A DNA stretch of 64,000 nt from Winogradskyella litoriviva (lineage in GTDB: Bacteria > Bacteroidota > Bacteroidia > Flavobacteriales > Flavobacteriaceae): contig NZ_JABRWQ010000002.1 of NCBI RefSeq assembly GCF_013249065.1, positions 532,560-596,559 on the forward strand, given 5' to 3'. Position 1 is the first letter of the stretch. Each line of letters opens with the position of its first letter. The position numbers were made by a program, and so were the translations under genes. A model generated the notes under the pieces. The model was not told where the DNA came from. It ran no database searches and saw nothing but the letters and a program-made list of their open reading frames with translations. Below, in pieces: positions 52,299 to 61,433 of this stretch.

Positions 52299-53225
52299 AT
52301 GAAAAAGCAATTAGTTCTATTATTATGTTTAGTTTGTGTTTTTGGCTTTAGTCAAAATAAATCCTACTCTGAAGAAGAATTATCAATTACTAAATGGATT
52401 GATGGCACACTATTAAAGCCAAGTAATAATAACAAGCCTAATTTAGCAATTATTATTGCAGGTTCAGGACCTACTAATAGAAATGGCAACCAGAACTTTC
52501 TTAAAAACAACTCTTTAAAGAAACTAGCAGTACAACTCTCAGAAAATGGGATTGCTACTTTTAGATATGACAAGCGTATTGTAAAACAAATTCTTAACAA
52601 TAATGTAGACAAAAATATAATGTTCGACGATTTTGTGAGTGATGCCTCAGATGTAATAGATTATTTTAAAGAAAAAGCGCTTTACAATAAAATTTATGTT
52701 ATTGGCCATAGCCAAGGTAGTTTGGTCGGAATGCTTGCTGCAAAAGATAAAGCAGATGGATTTATTTCGTTAGCTGGTGCAGGCAATAACATTGGTGATG
52801 TTCTTGTAGAACAAGTCACTAAAATGGCACCAAAGCTAGGAGAAGAAACACAACGAGTTGTTAATTTATTAAAAAATGGAGAATCTACAACTAATTATCC
52901 TACTGAATTAAACTCTTTATTTGGACCAGACATACAAGGTTTTATGATGAATTGGATGACATACAATCCAACTGAAATAATTAAAGACTTAAATATTCCT
53001 GTTTTAATTGTTAATGGAACAAAAGACCTTCAAGTTTCTGTAAAAGAAGCTGAATTATTAAAAGAAGCTAATGAGAAAGCAGAACTCATACTTATTGAAA
53101 ATATGAATCATGTTTTATTTGAAATTGAAGGTGACGATTTAGAAAACTCAAAATCTTATAACGAATCTTTTAGAGTTATTTCTCCTCAACTTACAAAATC
53201 GATAACAACCTTTATAGCGAATTAA
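52299..53225 (+). CDS. Secreted alpha/beta hydrolase
   Basis: A 308-residue protein with a signal peptide (MKKQLVLLLCLVCVFGFSQ). IIAGSGPTNRNGNQ is the oxyanion-hole region, the nucleophile is Ser138 in GHSQGS, and the histidine is in MNHVLFEIEG. It resembles the dienelactone-hydrolase/esterase type of alpha/beta hydrolases. The substrate is unknown. Two terminator hairpins follow. Confidence 0.88.
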   Translation: MKKQLVLLLCLVCVFGFSQNKSYSEEELSITKWIDGTLLKPSNNNKPNLAIIIAGSGPTNRNGNQNFLKNNSLKKLAVQLSENGIATFRYDKRIVKQILNNNVDKNIMFDDFVSDASDVIDYFKEKALYNKIYVIGHSQGSLVGMLAAKDKADGFISLAGAGNNIGDVLVEQVTKMAPKLGEETQRVVNLLKNGESTTNYPTELNSLFGPDIQGFMMNWMTYNPTEIIKDLNIPVLIVNGTKDLQVSVKEAELLKEANEKAELILIENMNHVLFEIEGDDLENSKSYNESFRVISPQLTKSITTFIAN

Positions 53226-53252
53226 AACATACACTTTTTTAATAGATAGTTC

Positions 53253-53276
53253 AAGCATTTCAAAATTGAGATGCTT
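53253..53276 (+). terminator. Terminator after the alpha/beta hydrolase gene
   Basis: AAGCATTTCAA pairs with TTGAGATGCTT with one G-T pair, followed by a T-run. Confidence 0.8.
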
Positions 53277-53514
53277 TTTTTATTCTAAAACTTAGTTTAA
53301 ATGAAAAGACATCCCAACCACGAGATGTCTTTTTCTAACTAACCAACCAAATGTAATGTTACGATTTTGTAGTATGTTACACTCTGGCAACTATCGCAAT
53401 TTTCATTACGATTAGTATATTACAAATGGCGTGCCAAAGTTTATTAAATAATTATTTATTCATAATCTGTAACAAAATAAATTATTTGTATACTAACCTA
53501 ATAAGTTATATCTT

Positions 53515-53537
53515 TATGATATCATTATAATATCATA
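53515..53537. promoter_or_regulatory. Candidate operator of the SPFH-RHH operon
   Basis: TATGATAT (53515-53522) and ATATCATA (53530-53537) form a perfect eight-base inverted repeat with a seven-base gap. It starts one base inside the probable -7 box (53509-53516) and should cover the transcription start, 40 bases before the ATG. The RHH gene of the same operon could bind it. Confidence 0.4.
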
Positions 53538-53577
53538 TTGATTATTAATAATTATTAACCAACTAAATTTATAAATC

Positions 53578-54438
53578 ATGAAAGAAGAAAAAATCATCGT
53601 TCCGGCAAATGGCTATTTAATGTTGTTTTTATTTTTAATAGTATTCTTTTGTAGCATAGCTCTAATTCCTATTACAAAAACAGGTTGGTCTGTATTTGGT
53701 ATTTTGGCAGCAATAGTATTAGCATTTGGTTTTTTAATGGTGCAACCTAATGGCTCAAGGGTTTTATTATTATTCGGAAAATATGTTGGTACTATAAAAA
53801 AGAATGGTTTCTATTGGGTAAACCCTTTTTACACTAAAAAGAAAATATCATTAAGAGCCAGTAATTTTGACAGTGAACGCTTAAAAGTGAATGATAAATT
53901 AGGGAATCCCGTAATGATTAGTACTATATTAGTTTGGCGTGTTCAAAACACCTATAAAGCTGCTTTTGATGTTGATAATTACGAAAATTTTGTGCGCGTA
54001 CAAACTGATGCTGCAGTGCGAAAACTAGCAAGCATGTATCCTTATGATAACTTCGCGGATGAAGGTCTTGCTGAAGATATTACACTTCGCTCTAGCGTAA
54101 ATGAAGTAAGTAATGCTTTAGAAAAAGAAATAGACGAACGTTTATCAATAGCAGGAATTGAAGTTTTAGAGGCTCGTATCGGTTACCTAGCTTACGCACA
54201 AGAAATAGCTAATGCCATGTTAAAGCGCCAACAAGCAACTGCCATTGTAGCTGCAAGACATAAAATTGTTGAAGGAGCTGTTAGTATGGTAGAAATGGCG
54301 ATTGATGAACTTAATAAAAAGCAAGTTGTAAATTTAGATGAAGAAAGAAAAGCAGCCATGGTGAGTAACCTTATGGTGGTATTATGTGGAGACAAAGATG
54401 CATCACCAGTATTAAACACAGGCACACTAAGTCATTAA
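53578..54438 (+). CDS. SPFH (stomatin/prohibitin/band 7) domain protein
   Basis: A 286-residue protein. Two N-terminal transmembrane helices (LMLFLFLIVFFCSIALIPI and VFGILAAIVLAFGFLM) are followed by an SPFH/band 7 domain with VMISTILVWRVQNTYKAAFDV, then a helical region (AMLKRQQATAIVAARHKIVE). The family forms membrane microdomain scaffolds. It is followed at 38 bases by an RHH gene, a pair conserved in Bacteroidota. Confidence 0.9.
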   Translation: MKEEKIIVPANGYLMLFLFLIVFFCSIALIPITKTGWSVFGILAAIVLAFGFLMVQPNGSRVLLLFGKYVGTIKKNGFYWVNPFYTKKKISLRASNFDSERLKVNDKLGNPVMISTILVWRVQNTYKAAFDVDNYENFVRVQTDAAVRKLASMYPYDNFADEGLAEDITLRSSVNEVSNALEKEIDERLSIAGIEVLEARIGYLAYAQEIANAMLKRQQATAIVAARHKIVEGAVSMVEMAIDELNKKQVVNLDEERKAAMVSNLMVVLCGDKDASPVLNTGTLSH

Positions 54439-54475
54439 AAGTATTTAAATTAGCGGTATTAAAACTAACACATCA

Positions 54476-54655
54476 ATGTCTAAAAAGAAAGCCTTTGCAT
54501 TACGTATAAATGAAGACATGCTCAAAGCCATTGAAAAATGGGCTTCGGACGAATTTCGTAGTACCAATGGCCAAATAGAATGGATGCTTATGCAATATCT
54601 AAAAGAGCATAAACGGCAACCTAAACAAAAGGAAAATGATAAAGACAAAAAGTGA
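54476..54655 (+). CDS. Arc-type ribbon-helix-helix DNA-binding protein
   Basis: A 59-residue protein encoded after the SPFH gene. KKAFALRINEDMLKAIEKWA and then STNGQIEWMLMQYLKEH fit the ribbon-helix-helix pattern (first strand AFALRI, two helices), followed by a charged tail. Such proteins usually act as small repressors. The nearby inverted repeat at 53515-53537 is a possible site. Direct evidence of regulation is lacking. Confidence 0.85.
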   Translation: MSKKKAFALRINEDMLKAIEKWASDEFRSTNGQIEWMLMQYLKEHKRQPKQKENDKDKK

Positions 54656-54720
54656 TCGGAAACGGTCGCTTTTTTTCGTATTTAATTTTTGTATTTTGCG
54701 CACACTAAACTAAAACTACT

Positions 54721-56031
54721 ATGGATACCTCTCCAATTTTTACTGATGACACTATTGTATTTGGACTCTTAATGTTAGCACTAGGATTTGTGTTTATCAC
54801 AGAATCTATTAAAACTGGCTTTTGGTCAAAATTTTATAAAATAGTACCAGGATTGTTTATGGCATATATGGTTCCTGCTGTGTTAACAACAACTGGTCTT
54901 ATTTCACCTGAATGGACAACTGTTTCAGAAACAGGTGAACTAACAGAACATAGTTCTAATCTCTACTATATGTCTAGTCGATATCTACTACCAGCTGCAT
55001 TAGTTTTAATGACACTAAGTATAGATTTAAAAGCTGTTTTTAATCTAGGTTGGAAAGCTTTGGTTATGTTTTTTGCAGGAACTATTGGTATTATTATAGG
55101 AGGACCAATTGCAATTTTAATAATCGCTAGTGTACATCCTGAAACTGTTGGAGGTGTTGGTCCAGATGCCGTTTGGAGAGGACTTTCTACATTAGCAGGT
55201 AGTTGGATTGGAGGCGGTGCCAACCAAACAGCTATGTTAGAAATTTACGGCTATAACCAAGCCAAGTATGGAGGAATGGTATTTGTAGATATTGTAGTTG
55301 CAAATATTTGGATGGCAATTATTTTAATTGGTATTGGTAAAAGAAATAGAATTAACAAATGGTTAAAAGCAGATACATCATCCATTGAAGAATTGAAAAA
55401 TAAAATGTCAACTTTTTCAGAAAAAGTAAAAAGAAACCCATCGCTTACTGATATAATGATTATTTGTGCTATTGCTTTTGGTACTGTTAGTATTGCACAT
55501 TTAAGTGCTAACTTTTTAGCACCAATGTTCGAAAATATTGTTGCAGGTATAGAATCACCAACCACAAAAAATATTTTTACATTTTTGGGTTCTAAATTCT
55601 TTTGGATGATTAGTATCGCAACATTAATTGCCATATTATTATCTAATACCAAAGCAAAAAATTATGAAGGTGCTGGCGCTAGTAAATTTGGTAGTGTATT
55701 TATCTATATCCTAGTTGCAAGTATAGGAATGAAAATGGATTTAACCATGATTTTTGATAACGTTGGTCTTATAGCTATTGGAGTTGTTTGGATGACTATT
55801 CATGCATTACTTTTAATACTTATTGCAAAACTAATTAAAGCACCATATTTCTTTTTAGCTGTTGGAAGCCAAGCCAATGTTGGTGGTGCAGCTTCAGCTC
55901 CTATTGTTGCCTCTGCTTTTCATCCGTCATTAGCAACGGTTGGTGTTTTACTTGCTGTTTTTGGCTATGCTGTTGGTACTATCGCAGCTATTGGTTGTAC
56001 TATTTTAATGGAATTAGCTGCCATTAGTTAG
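54721..56031 (+). CDS. DUF819 family membrane protein
   Basis: A 436-residue protein with about 11-12 transmembrane helices. Landmarks are LAGSWIGGGANQTAML near residue 160 and AVGSQANVGGAASAPIVASAF near residue 380, matching DUF819. The two loops resemble inverted-topology reentrant segments of transporters. The substrate is unknown. The gene has its own small intergenic gap and is followed by a DUF4369 lipoprotein gene. Confidence 0.88.
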   Translation: MDTSPIFTDDTIVFGLLMLALGFVFITESIKTGFWSKFYKIVPGLFMAYMVPAVLTTTGLISPEWTTVSETGELTEHSSNLYYMSSRYLLPAALVLMTLSIDLKAVFNLGWKALVMFFAGTIGIIIGGPIAILIIASVHPETVGGVGPDAVWRGLSTLAGSWIGGGANQTAMLEIYGYNQAKYGGMVFVDIVVANIWMAIILIGIGKRNRINKWLKADTSSIEELKNKMSTFSEKVKRNPSLTDIMIICAIAFGTVSIAHLSANFLAPMFENIVAGIESPTTKNIFTFLGSKFFWMISIATLIAILLSNTKAKNYEGAGASKFGSVFIYILVASIGMKMDLTMIFDNVGLIAIGVVWMTIHALLLILIAKLIKAPYFFLAVGSQANVGGAASAPIVASAFHPSLATVGVLLAVFGYAVGTIAAIGCTILMELAAIS

Positions 56032-56083
56032 CAATATTAAAACAATTATTAAGATATTTACGCACTAAATTTTTATACTAAAC

Positions 56084-56794
56084 ATGACAAAATTAAACAA
56101 AGCCTTAAGTCTCATTATTTTATCTCTTTTGGCCATCTCTTGTGGTAAAGAAAATGATGCTAACCTCACTGTAAAAGGAACCGTTAAAGGGTTAAAAAAA
56201 GGCATAATTTATCTTCAAAAGGATGGAGATTCTAGCATTGTAGATTTAGATTCTATGGTTATTAACGGGCAACAAGAATTTATGCTTAACACCAATATTG
56301 AAGAACCTCTTCTACTCTATTTAAAAATGTTTAAAAATGATGGTGCAGAGCATTACATTCCGTTTTTTGCGGATAAAGGTGTTACAGAAATCAATACAAC
56401 TTTAAAGAATTTTAATTTTGATTCTAAAATAAAAGGATCTAAACAACAAGCTTTATTAGATGATTATTTAAAAGTTATATCAAAGTACAATAATCAAAAT
56501 TTAGATATATTAGAAGCACAGTTTTTAGCACAAAAATCTAAAGACAGTTTGGCAATAGACTCTTTAACTACAATGAGCAACCTTTTAATTAAAAGAAAGT
56601 ATGCCTATACTATTCAATATGCAATTAATAATAATGACAGTGAAGTTGCACCATATTTAGCTTTGTATGAAGCAAGAAATGCAAATCCAGTGTTTATAGA
56701 CTCTATTTATAACAATCTTACACCAAAAATTAAAAATTCAATTTACGGTAAAAAATTAGGAGAAGTTGTTGAAGGAAACAAATCCGTTGAATAA
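56084..56794 (+). CDS. DUF4369 domain lipoprotein
   Basis: A 236-residue lipoprotein with signal ending LLAISC (Cys21). Residues 28-125 (LTVKGTVKGLKKGIIYLQKD, then INGQQEFML) match DUF4369, the N-terminal beta-sandwich found in Bacteroidota proteins that often also hold a thioredoxin fold; here no thioredoxin part follows. The remainder is helical. Function unknown. Confidence 0.88.
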   Translation: MTKLNKALSLIILSLLAISCGKENDANLTVKGTVKGLKKGIIYLQKDGDSSIVDLDSMVINGQQEFMLNTNIEEPLLLYLKMFKNDGAEHYIPFFADKGVTEINTTLKNFNFDSKIKGSKQQALLDDYLKVISKYNNQNLDILEAQFLAQKSKDSLAIDSLTTMSNLLIKRKYAYTIQYAINNNDSEVAPYLALYEARNANPVFIDSIYNNLTPKIKNSIYGKKLGEVVEGNKSVE

Positions 56795-56855
56795 TTTTTA
56801 GCAGCTAATAACTAATAAAACTGTACAATAATCAATTAGAATTTATCTATAAAAC

Positions 56856-56891
56856 AAAAAAATCCAATCAATTAAATGATTGGATTTTTTT
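56856..56891. terminator. Bidirectional terminator between the DUF4369 gene and tRNA-Thr
   Basis: AAAAAAATCCAATCA (56856-56870) pairs with TGATTGGATTTTTTT (56877-56891). Both strands have T-runs, so it ends transcripts from both sides. Confidence 0.85.
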
Positions 56892-56897
56892 ATTAAG

Positions 56898-56971
56898 AGC
56901 CGATGGAGGGACTCGAACCCACGACCTGCTGATTACAAATCAGCTGCTCTAGCCAGCTGAGCTACATCGGC
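56898..56971 (-). tRNA. tRNA-Thr (anticodon UGU)
   Basis: Reading the minus strand, GCCGATG pairs with CATCGGC as the acceptor stem. The D stem is GCTC/GAGC and the anticodon stem GCTGA/TCAGC holds the loop TTTGTAA with anticodon TGT. The T arm has GTTCGA-type loop sequence and one T-T mismatch in its stem. The discriminator is T; no CCA is encoded. Confidence 0.97.
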
Positions 56972-57043
56972 AAAAAACTAACTTATTTAAATCTCAATAA
57001 GCAGCCGCAAATTTAAAATAGATTTTTAAATTTGCAAACCAAT

Positions 57044-57313
57044 TTATTTTAAATTATTAATTTTTTCTATAAGCCCTTTACCTTTAGCCTCAAGATCATT
57101 ATTGATCGCTTTAAAGTGGGCTTTTTTGTCTTCTACAGCTCTATTGTTAACACGTGCAATTAACTCATCAAAAGTTGAAATTGCTTCATCAATAATAGCT
57201 TCACTGTCTTTTGTTGGTTTTTCAGAATTTGTTAATTCCCAAACGTAAACTGCTTCTATAATATCTCCTAAAACGTAGTTTATATCTTTTTTTAAATCTC
57301 TCTTGTTTGCCAT
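57044..57313 (-). CDS. Conserved small hypothetical protein
   Basis: An 89-residue soluble helical protein from ATG 57313 (MANKRDLKKDINYVLGDIIE). A start 24 bases upstream is possible but adds only a short hydrophobic stretch. Its sequence resembles small conserved proteins of Flavobacteriia of unknown function. The tRNA-Thr gene lies 70 bases downstream on the same strand. Confidence 0.75.
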   Translation of the reverse strand: MANKRDLKKDINYVLGDIIEAVYVWELTNSEKPTKDSEAIIDEAISTFDELIARVNNRAVEDKKAHFKAINNDLEAKGKGLIEKINNLK

Positions 57314-57430
57314 AATACTTGTTATTTTTATGAGCACAAAAGTACTAAATCCTTTTAGTTATTTAATGCTCTGTTTATTTCTTTATTAAGAAGTTTTAAA
57401 TGAAAATGAATATGGTAATTTATTATACCA

Positions 57431-57841
57431 CTATTCTCCTGAATAGGTTACAAAGTTTCGAGGGGTTTCATATAAGGTTACTTGAAGATGAAACTTAGAA
57501 TCTAGTTTGGGTTTTAGTCTATTATAGATAACAACAGCTATGTTTTCTGCTGTTGGGTTTAAATCTTTAAATTCATCGACCTCGACATTTAAGTTTTTAT
57601 GGTCAAAAGCATCTTCTATTTCAGATTTAATAATATCTTTTAAAATCTTTACATCAATAACGTAACCTGTTTCAGGGTCTATATCACCTGTAACACTAGC
57701 TATCAATTCGTAATTATGACCATGAAAGTTAGGATTATTACATAAACCGAAAACAGCTTCATTTTTTTCAAAACTCCAATCCTTTCTGTATAAACGATGA
57801 GCTGCATTAAAATGTGCTTTTCTATGTACGGTAACTTTCAT
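57431..57841 (-). CDS. queD: 6-carboxytetrahydropterin synthase (PTPS family)
   Basis: A 136-residue PTPS-fold protein. His15 (FNAAHRLY) and His40/His42 (FHGHNYEL) bind zinc, and Cys34 in GLCNNPNFH is the catalytic residue. The latter feature suits QueD, which makes 6-carboxytetrahydropterin for queuosine and folate-like pterins, rather than eukaryotic PTPS. Gene symbol follows this reading. Its start overlaps the idi stop by one base (TAATG), so they are translationally coupled. Confidence 0.88.
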   Translation of the reverse strand: MKVTVHRKAHFNAAHRLYRKDWSFEKNEAVFGLCNNPNFHGHNYELIASVTGDIDPETGYVIDVKILKDIIKSEIEDAFDHKNLNVEVDEFKDLNPTAENIAVVIYNRLKPKLDSKFHLQVTLYETPRNFVTYSGE

Positions 57842-58365
57842 TATTTTTTGATGTTTATGAATTCATAAAATTTTTCGAAAATTATTTTAAACCAAGCTGT
57901 GTATAACTGCGAATTATCACTAATGTCTTTTTTTACATCATCGAGTTTCATCCATTTCCAATCCATTACTTCATCTTCATTAATAATTGGCTTCTCGTTA
58001 TAATGACCAACCATTACATGATCATACTCATGCTCTGTTAAACCATTATCAAAAGGCGCTTTATATATAAAGGAGGTCTTTTCTTCAAGTTCAGTAACAA
58101 AACCCATTTCTTCTTGTAAACGTCGCTTACCAGCCATTAAATTAGTTTCTCCGTCTCGCTGATGACTGCAACATGTATTGGTCCATAATTTAGGTGAATG
58201 ATATTTGTGAGCAGCACGTTGCTGTAACATTAATTCGTTATCATCATTAAAAATAAAAACAGAAAAGGCTCTGTGTAAAAGGGCTTTTTCGTGTGCTTCC
58301 ATTTTAGGCATTAAACCTATTTGATTATCGTTTTTATCGACTAGAATGACTTTTTCTTCTGGCAT
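57841..58365 (-). CDS. idi: Isopentenyl-diphosphate delta-isomerase
   Basis: A 174-residue type I IDI of the Nudix fold. The catalytic cysteine is in TNTCCSHQR (65-66) and the metal-binding glutamates follow (EHEYDHVMVGHY and EDEVMDWKWM). It interconverts IPP and DMAPP for isoprenoid synthesis. The start ATG at 58365 gives MPEEKVILVDKNDN, normal for the family. Confidence 0.93.
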   Translation of the reverse strand: MPEEKVILVDKNDNQIGLMPKMEAHEKALLHRAFSVFIFNDDNELMLQQRAAHKYHSPKLWTNTCCSHQRDGETNLMAGKRRLQEEMGFVTELEEKTSFIYKAPFDNGLTEHEYDHVMVGHYNEKPIINEDEVMDWKWMKLDDVKKDISDNSQLYTAWFKIIFEKFYEFINIKK

Positions 58366-58419
58366 GCTACAAAATTAACATCTTAATTATAAATAAAAGT
58401 AAAGGATTTCATAAAAAAA

Positions 58420-58443
58420 AGCCGTTTAAAAAATTAAACGGCT
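58420..58443 (-). terminator. Terminator of the adhesin-PorP/SprF-OmpA operon
   Basis: AGCCGTTTAA (58420-58429) pairs with TTAAACGGCT (58434-58443), with a T-run on the minus strand (As at 58412-58420). Confidence 0.85.
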
Positions 58444-58470
58444 ATTTATTTTTATACGTGTCTAAGTGAA

Positions 58471-60465
58471 TTAATCTTCCTTCTCTACGTTTTCATCACA
58501 TGTTTTACCATTAATACTGGTAATAATAAACTCACTTCGTCTATTAAGTTGGTGTTCTGCTTCTGAACAATCTGAGTTATTAGTTGGCTCACAACCGCAT
58601 TCATTTATTAAACGAGATTCTCCATAACCTTTTGCTGTTATACGTTCTTCTGCAATACCCTTATTAATTAAATATGCTCTAGTAGACTTTGCTCTACGAT
58701 CAGATAATTTTTCGTTATACACAGCTGTACCTCTACAATCTGTATGACTACGAATATCAATATGCATTGTAGGATATTTATTTAATACTGCTAGTACTTT
58801 TTGAATTTCAATTTCTGCATCATATCTAATATTAGATTTATCAAAATCAAAATAAATAATAGGAATGTCTAATACTTTAGCTAAATCGTCACAAGGTTCA
58901 ATTTGTTGCTCATCTTTCTCAATAAGTAATTCCATTATTAACTCTTGATTTCTATTTGGCGTAGTAAATCGTTGCTCGTCTGTTGTATATTTTTCTTTTT
59001 CAACTCTAATTAGATATTCTTTTTCAGGATCAACATCGAATTTAAAATAAGCGTCTTCTCCAACCGTAACACGATTTAATTCTTTTCCATCCTCATCAAA
59101 TAATACAACTGTTGATCCAGGTATTAATTCTTCTGTTTTTACGTCTTTTACGATGCCTTCAACTAAAAGCTTAATTTCTGGAAATTCAAACGTATAGATA
59201 TCATCACTACCTTTACCTCCATCTCTGTTTGAACTAAAATAAACACGTTTAGTTACAAGATTCTCGAAATACCCAAAATCATCCCACGAACTATTAATAG
59301 GTTCACTTACATTTTCAACTAAAAAATTACGACTAGAGCCTGAGACAACTTTTTGATCTGCACCTTTGGAGACAAATATGTCTAAACCACCTAATCCAGG
59401 AAATCCTGTTGAAGAAAAATATAAATCTCCTTCAGTATTAACAAATGGAAAAGATTCTTGACCTTCTGTATTAATTGCACTTCCTAAATTCTCTGGTTCA
59501 CCTAATGTACCATCCTCATTTACATCAACTACAAAAATATCAGATTGACCAAGTGTACCTGGCATATCTGAGGCAAAATACAATTTGGTTCCTGTTAAAT
59601 TTAATGCAGGATGCGCTACACTATAATCAATACTATTAAAATGAATTTCGTGAATATCTGTCCAAATTCCATTGTCATTCAATGTTGCTCTGTATAATTG
59701 TAATCTATTTATACCTGAGTCATCCTCTTTATATCTTGATTTAAAATAATTATTACGTGTAAAAAACATATATTTCCCGTTTGGTGAAAATACGGCACTA
59801 GATTCATGAAATTTAGTGTTAACGTTCTCTCCTATACTTTTTGGAGCTTCAAAAGTTCCATCTTCTTTTTTCTCGGATAAATATATATCTAGATAAGGTT
59901 CTTCATTCCAACGATACATTCTACCACCACCTCTTGCTGAAGCAAATACAATTCCATTTTCATATTCAGTTGTACCAAAATCTGATAAAGGTGTATTAAT
60001 ATCTAGATTGATGATTTCAATGTCATCTCTACTCATTTCTTCAATCGCAGATTTATAATCAACCTTAGAAATAAATGCTTTACTTCTTAAATCATTTGGT
60101 TTAAGAGAATTAAACTTTTCCATCCACTTATCTGAACCTTCATAATCTTTAATACCTTTTAGTGCTAAAGCATATCTAAAATAATATTCTGGATCAATAA
60201 CTTCATTGAGTTTCATTAACTCTCCATACCATTTTGAAGCTTCTTCCATTTTATTTTGAAAGTAAAATGAATTAGCCAACTTTTGAAATAAATCTGATGA
60301 TCTATAACCATTATTAGCAACTTCTAACAAAACTTCACTTGTTTTTACATAAGCAAAATCCCTATAATCATCTTTAACGCTCTGTATTTTTCCTATTTGT
60401 GCAAAGGCATTGCCACAAATTAAAATAGCAAAAGTTAATAATATATGTTTTGATATTGTTTTCAT
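58471..60465 (-). CDS. OmpA family protein with TPR and PD40-like repeats
   Basis: From ATG 60465 (MKTISKHILLTFAILICGNAF, signal peptide; a start six bases earlier is also possible) the order is: TPR-like helices to about residue 140, PD40/WD40-like repeats (YLDIYLSEKKEDG, FVVDVNEDGTL), a carboxypeptidase-regulatory-like segment near 470-530 and an OmpA C-terminal domain with YFDFDKSNIRYDAE and HTDCRGTAVYNEKLSDRRA, which binds peptidoglycan. In F. johnsoniae-type loci such proteins accompany PorP/SprF and link the T9SS surface machinery to the cell wall. It follows PorP/SprF with a 10-base gap. Confidence 0.9.
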   Translation of the reverse strand: MKTISKHILLTFAILICGNAFAQIGKIQSVKDDYRDFAYVKTSEVLLEVANNGYRSSDLFQKLANSFYFQNKMEEASKWYGELMKLNEVIDPEYYFRYALALKGIKDYEGSDKWMEKFNSLKPNDLRSKAFISKVDYKSAIEEMSRDDIEIINLDINTPLSDFGTTEYENGIVFASARGGGRMYRWNEEPYLDIYLSEKKEDGTFEAPKSIGENVNTKFHESSAVFSPNGKYMFFTRNNYFKSRYKEDDSGINRLQLYRATLNDNGIWTDIHEIHFNSIDYSVAHPALNLTGTKLYFASDMPGTLGQSDIFVVDVNEDGTLGEPENLGSAINTEGQESFPFVNTEGDLYFSSTGFPGLGGLDIFVSKGADQKVVSGSSRNFLVENVSEPINSSWDDFGYFENLVTKRVYFSSNRDGGKGSDDIYTFEFPEIKLLVEGIVKDVKTEELIPGSTVVLFDEDGKELNRVTVGEDAYFKFDVDPEKEYLIRVEKEKYTTDEQRFTTPNRNQELIMELLIEKDEQQIEPCDDLAKVLDIPIIYFDFDKSNIRYDAEIEIQKVLAVLNKYPTMHIDIRSHTDCRGTAVYNEKLSDRRAKSTRAYLINKGIAEERITAKGYGESRLINECGCEPTNNSDCSEAEHQLNRRSEFIITSINGKTCDENVEKED

Positions 60466-60475
60466 AGTCATATTT

Positions 60476-61405
60476 TTAGAAGAAACGTGGAGATAAAATT
60501 CTGCCAACTCTTTTAACTTCAAATCTTAAGGTAATTTCGTGTGTTCCACTATTATAATTATTTAATCCAGTAGAAGTCATATCATAGCTATAACCAACAA
60601 ACATACCAGGCGTTACTTGAAAACCTGCTAATGCACTTACTGAATCGTCCCATCTCCATGCTAAGCCAAGTGTTAATTTCTTTTGAAACCAAAGATTAGC
60701 AGATACATCTGCAATAACAGGAGCTCCGGAAACACCTTTTAATAAAAAAGCTGGTTTTAGCTCTGTTGTTTCACTGATATTAAACACATAACCACCAATA
60801 AAATAGAAATGCATGCGCTCAGTAGCTACGGATTGCTCAAAGTCATCATAATGCTCTGTTTCAATAAAATTTGGAACAGCCAAACCTAAATACCATTTGC
60901 GAGTATGCATATATAGACCTGCACCAATCATAGGTGATATTAAATTTAGATTATCTCTAAATGCTAAATCAGTTTGGTTCCTAAAACGACCTTTACTCCA
61001 ATCTGTATCTAAAATATGAAGACCACCTTTTGCACCAAATGATAATTTTAAATCATTAGCATTTAATGGAATTGTATAAGAAAAACTTGCATCTATAAAT
61101 GACTCTCTCGCTGGTCCTAAAGCATCATTAACAATATTTAATCCTAAACCAATACGTTCATTTCGTAAAGGCGAATGGATACTTAAAGATTGTGTCTGTG
61201 GCGCACCATCAATACCAACCCATTGTGATCTATGCAAACCTACAACACTTAAAGTTTCTCTCTGACCAGCATAAGCCGGATTTACACTCAATGTATTATA
61301 CATGTAATGTGTATACTGCGGATCTTGCTGTGCAAAACTAATAGTACTAATTAGCATAAATACTAAAACTATTAATCCTTTTATTAGTGATGATTTATGT
61401 ATCAT
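60476..61405 (-). CDS. PorP/SprF family outer-membrane protein
   Basis: A 309-residue protein with a signal peptide (SSLIKGLIVLVFMLISTISFA) and the family start QQDPQYTHYMYNTLSVNPAYAG. The rest alternates short beta-strands, as in a 14-strand barrel. SprF is needed to secrete the SprB adhesin by T9SS, and family members are usually encoded beside their own type B cargo. Here the adjoining cargo is the DUF11-repeat protein, 28 bases upstream. Confidence 0.92.
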   Translation of the reverse strand: MIHKSSLIKGLIVLVFMLISTISFAQQDPQYTHYMYNTLSVNPAYAGQRETLSVVGLHRSQWVGIDGAPQTQSLSIHSPLRNERIGLGLNIVNDALGPARESFIDASFSYTIPLNANDLKLSFGAKGGLHILDTDWSKGRFRNQTDLAFRDNLNLISPMIGAGLYMHTRKWYLGLAVPNFIETEHYDDFEQSVATERMHFYFIGGYVFNISETTELKPAFLLKGVSGAPVIADVSANLWFQKKLTLGLAWRWDDSVSALAGFQVTPGMFVGYSYDMTSTGLNNYNSGTHEITLRFEVKRVGRILSPRFF

Positions 61406-61433
61406 TTTAATATATTTTATAATTCAGTATTAA

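Larger units (their letters stand above)
53226..53577. other. 352-base intergenic region with two hairpins and an SPFH promoter
   Basis: A terminator lies at 53253-53276 and a second hairpin at 53304-53333 (AAAAGACATC / GATGTCTTTT, then Ts). A TATCTTTA box at 53509-53516 and an inverted repeat at 53515-53537 precede the SPFH gene. No coding frame was seen. Confidence 0.6.

Noticed and set aside
53350..53420. Second copy of the GTGTAAC-type ECF promoter
   Set aside because: A GTGTAAC occurs on the minus strand but no CGTC lies at 16 bases.
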